From assembly GCA_019054805.1 (NCBI GenBank), contig JAHQIY010000007.1:5461501-5525500 (forward strand): a stretch of DNA of 64,000 nt. The letters run 5' to 3'. The stretch's first letter is position 1; each line of letters starts with the position of its first letter. The notes below the pieces were generated by a model that had not been told where the DNA came from, did not search any database, and saw only the letters and a list, made by a program, of their open reading frames with translations. Origin of the DNA: Brachionus manjavacas (lineage: Eukaryota > Rotifera > Eurotatoria > Ploima > Brachionidae). Shown here one piece after another: positions 59,030 through 64,000 of this stretch. A program made the translations under genes and the position numbers.

Positions 59030-60774
59030 CTAAAAATTGCTAGTAGAAAACTTATTCATAGATGGCTCATCGATCTGTCGAATATCAGTGGCAAGATTTA
59101 GATCGTTTGAAGCAAAGGAACTAGTATTTTGGCTAGTCAAACTATAACTATCATCGAAAATAATATGTTTTTTAAGAGTAATATTACTTTCGTCTCTTTT
59201 GAGAGGCTTTAGGGTCTTTTTTTTGCGGTACAAAATTTTTGAGCTGCCATCCGAACTAATTGAGCTTGTTTCAATACTAGCCACTTCTGAGTCAATTGCA
59301 TACTTTTGTTTGGATGTATGCACAAAACTTGGATCGTGGTTCAATGTAGCTCTGCTTCTGTACCTTCGTCTCAGAATGAATGTTTTGTGAACATACAGAG
59401 AAAATACTATCAACACAATTCCTGACACTATTTTAATTCCGGCTGCACTTCCGAATAGAATATAGTGAAAATTTAAATTTTTGTATTCCAGACAAGTTCC
59501 TTTGTCTCCTTTGCACGGGTTGTTCCACAAAATGCAAGTTTTGTCAATGACTTGGCTGAGAACTATCGGCGCTGGTATGTAAGCCAGCAGGATATTTGCC
59601 ATCCTCAGCAGTCCTAGTGCAAATGGCTGCAGTGGCTTGTCAATTATTTGCAGCAAGAGCATTGTGGCTGGAGTGATTGAAAGTGATTCGGCGAAAACAG
59701 TCACAAATGCAACTATTAAAAATACGATTAATAATTTGTCACAATGGGCAGAGCATCTTCCCAATTTGGCTTCTTGAGCTACCTCGGTTCCATCTGATTT
59801 TTCAATCACACATTCACACTCGAATAGGTTTTCTTGCTTTATGACTTTGCATCCGGCATAACAAGGCGACACATAGGTATTTTCATCATTGCCACACACT
59901 GGATTGTAATTGGAAAGACAGCCACAGTCCTTGTTACAGTTGCCAAAGGTTCTATTGAACGATTGATTTGTTTCGTCTATGCCAAAGCTAGGTGATGTTT
60001 CACATCGGACAAAAAGCAGAACGAATAGTCCGCCTAGAGTGATACAAGAGCTGACTATGATCAATCGGACACATCCTTCTATGTAGAGATTAAATTTTTT
60101 GACTATCAATCCACCGACTATTGAGCCAATAATGGCACTTGGCACAACAACAGCTCCGACCAAAATGCTAGAAAGAGAACTGGACACTTGGTAGACATTT
60201 TGAGTGTACAGAACCATGTAGTTTGTGAACAAAGCAATTAGAATGCACTCAATGGACATTATTAGAACAATCAAGGCATATCGAAGATTCAGCACTAGTC
60301 TCAGTAGGCTGGTGAGAAAATTTTTGAATTTAATTCTAGAGTGGCTAATTTTGTTGATTAATTTTTTATTCCATTTAATTTTTTTTTTCTTTTCTGGTAT
60401 TGGTGATGGCACAGGACTTGCTGGTAAATTGGTAAATTGACTGCTCAAAGAATCAATGCCTGGCGAGGGTAGCTCATTTTGTTCAATAATGGTTTCCAAG
60501 TTTGGTTTTTGGGCTTCTTTTTTTTTCTTTTTTTTGTCGGCTTTTTTGGCCTTTGCTTCGTGATGAATCGCGTCTGGGAAAGTAAAAAGCAAAAATGATA
60601 TAATTAAGACGAGCACTGACGCTATCAAAAATCCCAAGAACCAACTGCCCACCCACCTCGGGTCAGATTGACTAACTGGCGCTTCTTGGTTCAAATATAG
60701 CCATTTTGACAATAACAAACTTGCCAAAAGATATCCGACTGCAGGACCTAGTGCGAATGCTCCATAAATTATAC
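59030..60774 (-). CDS. SLCO-like: Organic anion transporter (SLCO/OATP family), last exon; gene continues off the right edge
   Basis: One long 3' exon on the minus strand, with an acceptor AG at 60776-60775 and a stop at 59030-59032, encoding about 581 residues. OATPs are 12-helix plasma-membrane exchangers of bile salts, hormones and drugs. The exon begins inside the family phrase GIIYGAFALGPAVGYLLAS. Then come DPRWVGSWFLGFL, a lysine-rich cytoplasmic loop, further membrane helices, and the large extracellular loop with a Kazal-type cysteine cluster (CGCLSNYNPVCGNDENTYVS, CYAGC, CEC), followed by the last helices and a serine-rich tail. The N-terminal helices must be in exons beyond 64000, because none are found between 60775 and the edge. 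The intron contains a LINE in the opposite orientation. Confidence 0.93.
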
Positions 60775-61559
60775 CTTATAAAATGATTAATATTTCGATC
60801 TTTATTTAAATTTAAAATTTTTTTTAAAGTAAAAATTTTTTTTCAAATTGTCATTAATAATTTTAACAAATTTAAATTTAGTTTTATTTAGGAGCGGCAG
60901 TCTTCCGTTCTTTTAACAAAATTTTTAAACTCCAAGACAAAAAGTAAAATATGGAAGTCCTTTAAGTAAAAGGCAACAACATTATGAAAATAAACTAAAA
61001 TTTTTATTTTGAATCTTTAAAAAAGTGAACATATACATAAAATTAAATATTGTTTTTTCAAAAAGAAATTAAAGCATAAAAACAAAAAAATTTGGCATAT
61101 GCCTATTAAATATTCTGGCTAAAAATAAAGATAAATTTAAAATAATTTTTTTTGTTTTTATTATTTTACTTGTTTGTTTATATGTGACAAGCAAAAGTTT
61201 CTTGTAGTTCAGGAAAAAAATAGAAAAAAAAAACTAATTTAAGTGATTTAAATTTAAATTTAAAAACTATAACTCAATAGTTTTTAGAAGAAATAATTAT
61301 TGAGGAGGATTATCTATCATTAAAATATATTTTAATTAAAAAAAGCAGTGATTTTTTTCTTTAAATATGTCCAAATTTAATCAATTGGTTTGCATGATGT
61401 GAAAAAAATAAGAAGTAAGATACTTACTTAAAATTAAAAAAGTCCTCACCGTCTTTTTTTTCGGTGAAGTTTGTGGGTATTTAAAAGATATTTTAAATTA
61501 GTTTTATTCAGAGTTTAGAAGAAAGAAAAAAGTAGGAAATAAACTTGAAAGAAAATTCA
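60775..61559. other. SLCO intron, AT-rich part
   Basis: Intron sequence of the SLCO gene before the inserted LINE. AT-rich, nothing else recognised. Confidence 0.45.
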
Positions 61560-63912
61560 AATTCAAAAATCAATTCTTTTTAAATTATAAAAAAAATCTA
61601 AGTGTAAAAAAAGTTAGAAATTATAATCATTTTAATTTTAATGATCCAATTTGCTTAAATGAATCAATTATGGCTTTAAAAAGATTGAAAAATGAAGCGG
61701 CATCAGGACCTTACTAAATACATAATTTAATGTTAAAAAACTTACTTAGATATTCATCAATAGAAATCATAGAACTTTTTAATTTATCTCTTAGAGAAGG
61801 TAAGGTCCCGAAAGCGTGGAAAACTTCGAACACTACAATGATTCAAAAAAAGGCCTCTAATTTACAAGATCCTTTAAATTATAGACCAATTAGTATAACG
61901 AGTTGTTTATGAAAGTTACTGGAACGAATAACATATTCAAGATTATACAGTCGTGCTACGATACCTTGAATTCACCATATTTTACGTAAATTATGGTAAA
62001 TTCACGATATTTTACCATATTTACCGTAAAATATGGTAATCTAAAAAAGGGTATTTTTCGTAAAATAACGATAATTATCGTAAATTAACGATAATTATTG
62101 TTAAATTCAGTGAAAAAAAAAATTCAAAAGTTTCTCGAAAATTTTTTTTTGAATTTTTGAAAAAGGAAAAAAATTAAATATTGATTGAATTTTTTGACTA
62201 AAATTTACGTAAATTTCGATAAATTTTTGTATTAAAAGGCGAAAAATGGTAAAAAATCAACAAAAGCTGCTGTTCAAAAAAAATGAAAGAAATGTTGACT
62301 GGTCAAATTATTAAATTCAGATTGTATATATTTTTTTTATACAGCTCTATATAAATGATTTTTGATAGTTTCTGTATTTAATTAAATAATTTAATATGTT
62401 CGTACTTAAATATTTAAAAATTAATTTTCAAAATTTGTTTAAAAAAAAAATGTAATTTAATAATGAAAAATCAATTTTTCCTTTTTTGTTGTTTTTTTAC
62501 CATTTTTCGCCTTTTTCTACAAATATTTATCGAAATTTACGTAAATTTTAGTCAAAAAATTCAATCAATATTCAATTTTTTTGAACATAATTCACTCCTT
62601 ATACAGAAGCAATCTGGATTTCGGAATCACCGGCGAACATCAGATAATCTATTCTTTTTAATTCAAAAAATTGTGGAATCATTTAATAGAAAAAAAAGAG
62701 TTTGTGGCCTTTTTTTTGATATTTCTAAAGCCTTTGATAGGGTTTGGCATGAAGGTCTACTTTTTAAATTGATTAAAATGAATCCACCTCATTACTTGAC
62801 TAACTGGATTAGATCCTTTTTAGATAGTAGGACATTTAAGGTAAATGTGAATGATCATCTGAGCGAAGAATATAAAATAACTGCAGGTGTTCCTCAAGGC
62901 TCAGTAATTAGTCCTCTTTTATTTAGTATATATATTAATGACATCCCAAAAAGAAACAAAACAAATAATGAATAATCTCTGCTTTTTGCAGATGATTTAG
63001 TTACATTCTTCATTTATAACAAAAAGGGGAACCTAGAAAATAAGATAAATAAATACACCAACGAACTAGAACAATGGCTTATTAAATGGAAAATGAAGAT
63101 ATCAGTTGAAAAGTCGTGTTCAGTAGTCTTTTCTAGGTACAAAAAAGAGAGTGATAATCTAAGCTTAAAAACTTATGGAAACAGAATAATGAACCAAAAA
63201 TAAATCAAGTTTCTTGGTATAAAATTTGATTCAAAATTAAATTTTAATTTACTGGTAAACGAAATTAAAGAACGCCGCAATAAAAGGCTTAATATTATTA
63301 AGATGTTGTCAAATAAAAAATGGGTTCTCAATCAAAACACACTAGGAAATTTATATAAATCATTAGTTGGTTCAATTTTAGACTATTCATTTTGAGAAAA
63401 TAATATCAAAAAAAAAAACAAGCAATACAGAATACAGCAGTAAGATCTATCCTTAAGTTAAAATATGATACTCCCTCCAACATCGTGCATCATGAGGCTT
63501 TTAATTAACTTAAATTACTAACAGTCTCAAATCGACTTTTTGAGTTGAGTGAGAGATATGTTGGGACAGGACTGAGTCATTCTATTCCATTGATTGTAAA
63601 ACTGGTGGAAGAATACAAAGAAGGTTTCGAATCGAGATATATTGGATATCCAATTCCATTGTGTAATTGCTACCTTACAATTTCCTCTTTTTTTCCTGAA
63701 ACTTGAACTACGTAAACATGTGCCACATGTAACAATCTATTTTTATTTTTGTCTTATTAGCTTTCATTTTTTTTAGATTATTTACTTTATTTTGATTGTT
63801 TTTTTGTCTCATTTTATTAACTTTCATTTTATATTTTTATTTATATTTTATTTATTTTTTTTATTCTGAAGGAGCTCTAGCTCGGTACAGAAAATAAATA
63901 AACAAAATAAAA
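61560..63912 (+). mobile_element. LINE family A copy in the SLCO intron, interrupted by a foldback insertion
   Basis: Plus-strand non-LTR retrotransposon. RT pieces: VPKAWKTSNTTMIQKKAS, LQDPLNYRPISITSCL; then, after an insertion at about 61951-62575, NSLLIQKQSGFRNHRRTSDN, DISKAFDRVWHEGLLFKL and AGVPQGSVISPLLFSIYIND. A stop replaces one codon just before the catalytic LLFADDLVTFF, and further stops follow, so it is dead. The 3' end has GGAGCTCTAGCTCGGTACAG and an AAATAAAC-type tail near 63870-63912. Coding blocks are almost identical to the minus-strand copy at 50-51 kb. It is 5'-truncated within the region before the RT; no endonuclease is seen. Confidence 0.9.
61951..62580. mobile_element. 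Foldback insertion within the LINE
   Basis: About 625 bp that splits the LINE frame between ITYSRLY and FFEHNSLL. The right part has inverted arms (about 62171-62258 and 62490-62582) containing ATTTACGTAAATTT and GGCGAAAAATGGTAAAAAA. The left part is packed with short palindromes such as ACGATAATTATCGT and TTTTACGTAAA. No ORF. Ends and duplication are not resolved. Confidence 0.65.
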
Positions 63913-64000
63913 AAGTTGGCTTATTAACTAATTTTGATTTTTTTTCTTAAATAGCTTTGGCTCGATTAGAAAACAAAAAAATGATTATTAGGAAATTCCT
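63913..64000. other. SLCO intron, right edge
   Basis: AT-rich sequence after the LINE tail, presumably still the SLCO intron. No coding seen. Confidence 0.4.

Overview
The window is animal nuclear DNA, very AT-rich, with long poly-A and poly-T stretches and many small introns of about 50-60 bases (GT..AG, often ending in a run of A before AG). The genes are spliced metazoan families: SRP receptor alpha, quiescin sulfhydryl oxidase, two LIM-homeobox genes, a formylglycine-generating-enzyme-like protein, an organic anion transporter and C-type lectins. No operons, Shine-Dalgarno sites or CRISPR arrays are present. AT content, tiny introns and protein divergence suggest a fast-evolving spiralian. 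A monogonont rotifer such as Brachionus is my best guess, but it is inferred from style only.

Layout. (1) 0-12.7 kb, secretory pathway: the 5' part of a QSOX gene (minus, running off the left edge), head-to-head with a complete SRPRA gene (plus), then a second, complete QSOX gene (plus, 6 exons, 637 aa) carrying an opposite-strand coiled-coil ORF in an intron. (2) 12.7-20.9 kb: no recognised gene; LINE scraps, a tRNA-like SINE head and a perfect 26-bp palindrome. (3) 20.9-29.5 kb: two convergent Lhx2/9-apterous type LIM-homeobox genes. The minus-strand one has an intron inside the homeobox, filled by a degenerate tandem repeat. (4) 29.5-36.5 kb: gene-poor, one small membrane-protein ORF and a LINE tail. 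(5) 36.5-47.2 kb, lectin region: a single-exon secreted PAN-like/C-type lectin, then a 23-exon gene whose assembled frame (885 aa) is a type II membrane protein with about 14 cysteine-rich modules and a terminal C-type lectin domain. Its introns hold a broken MULE transposase and a TIR element. (6) 47.2-54.4 kb: a nest of non-LTR retrotransposons and foldback elements, including a 768-bp foldback with a perfect 8-bp target duplication. (7) 54.5-55.6 kb: a SUMF2-like gene. (8) 55.6-59 kb: more foldback/MITE DNA. (9) 59-64 kb: the last exon of an SLCO/OATP transporter (minus, N-terminal exons off the right edge), with a LINE in its intron interrupted by a foldback insertion.

How the genes relate. 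QSOX (disulfide formation) and SRPRA (co-translational targeting) act at successive steps of secretory protein production; one QSOX and SRPRA start 300 bp apart on opposite strands. The two LIM-homeobox genes look like a local duplication. The two lectin genes share a C-x-x-C-P-x-G linker before the lectin domain and look like a lineage-specific surface/secreted pair. The modular lectin receptor is the most unusual gene here. Exon joins were built by hand; for SRPRA, the complete QSOX, both LIM-homeobox genes, the SUMF2-like gene and the 23-exon receptor the summed exon lengths are exact multiples of three, which supports the models.
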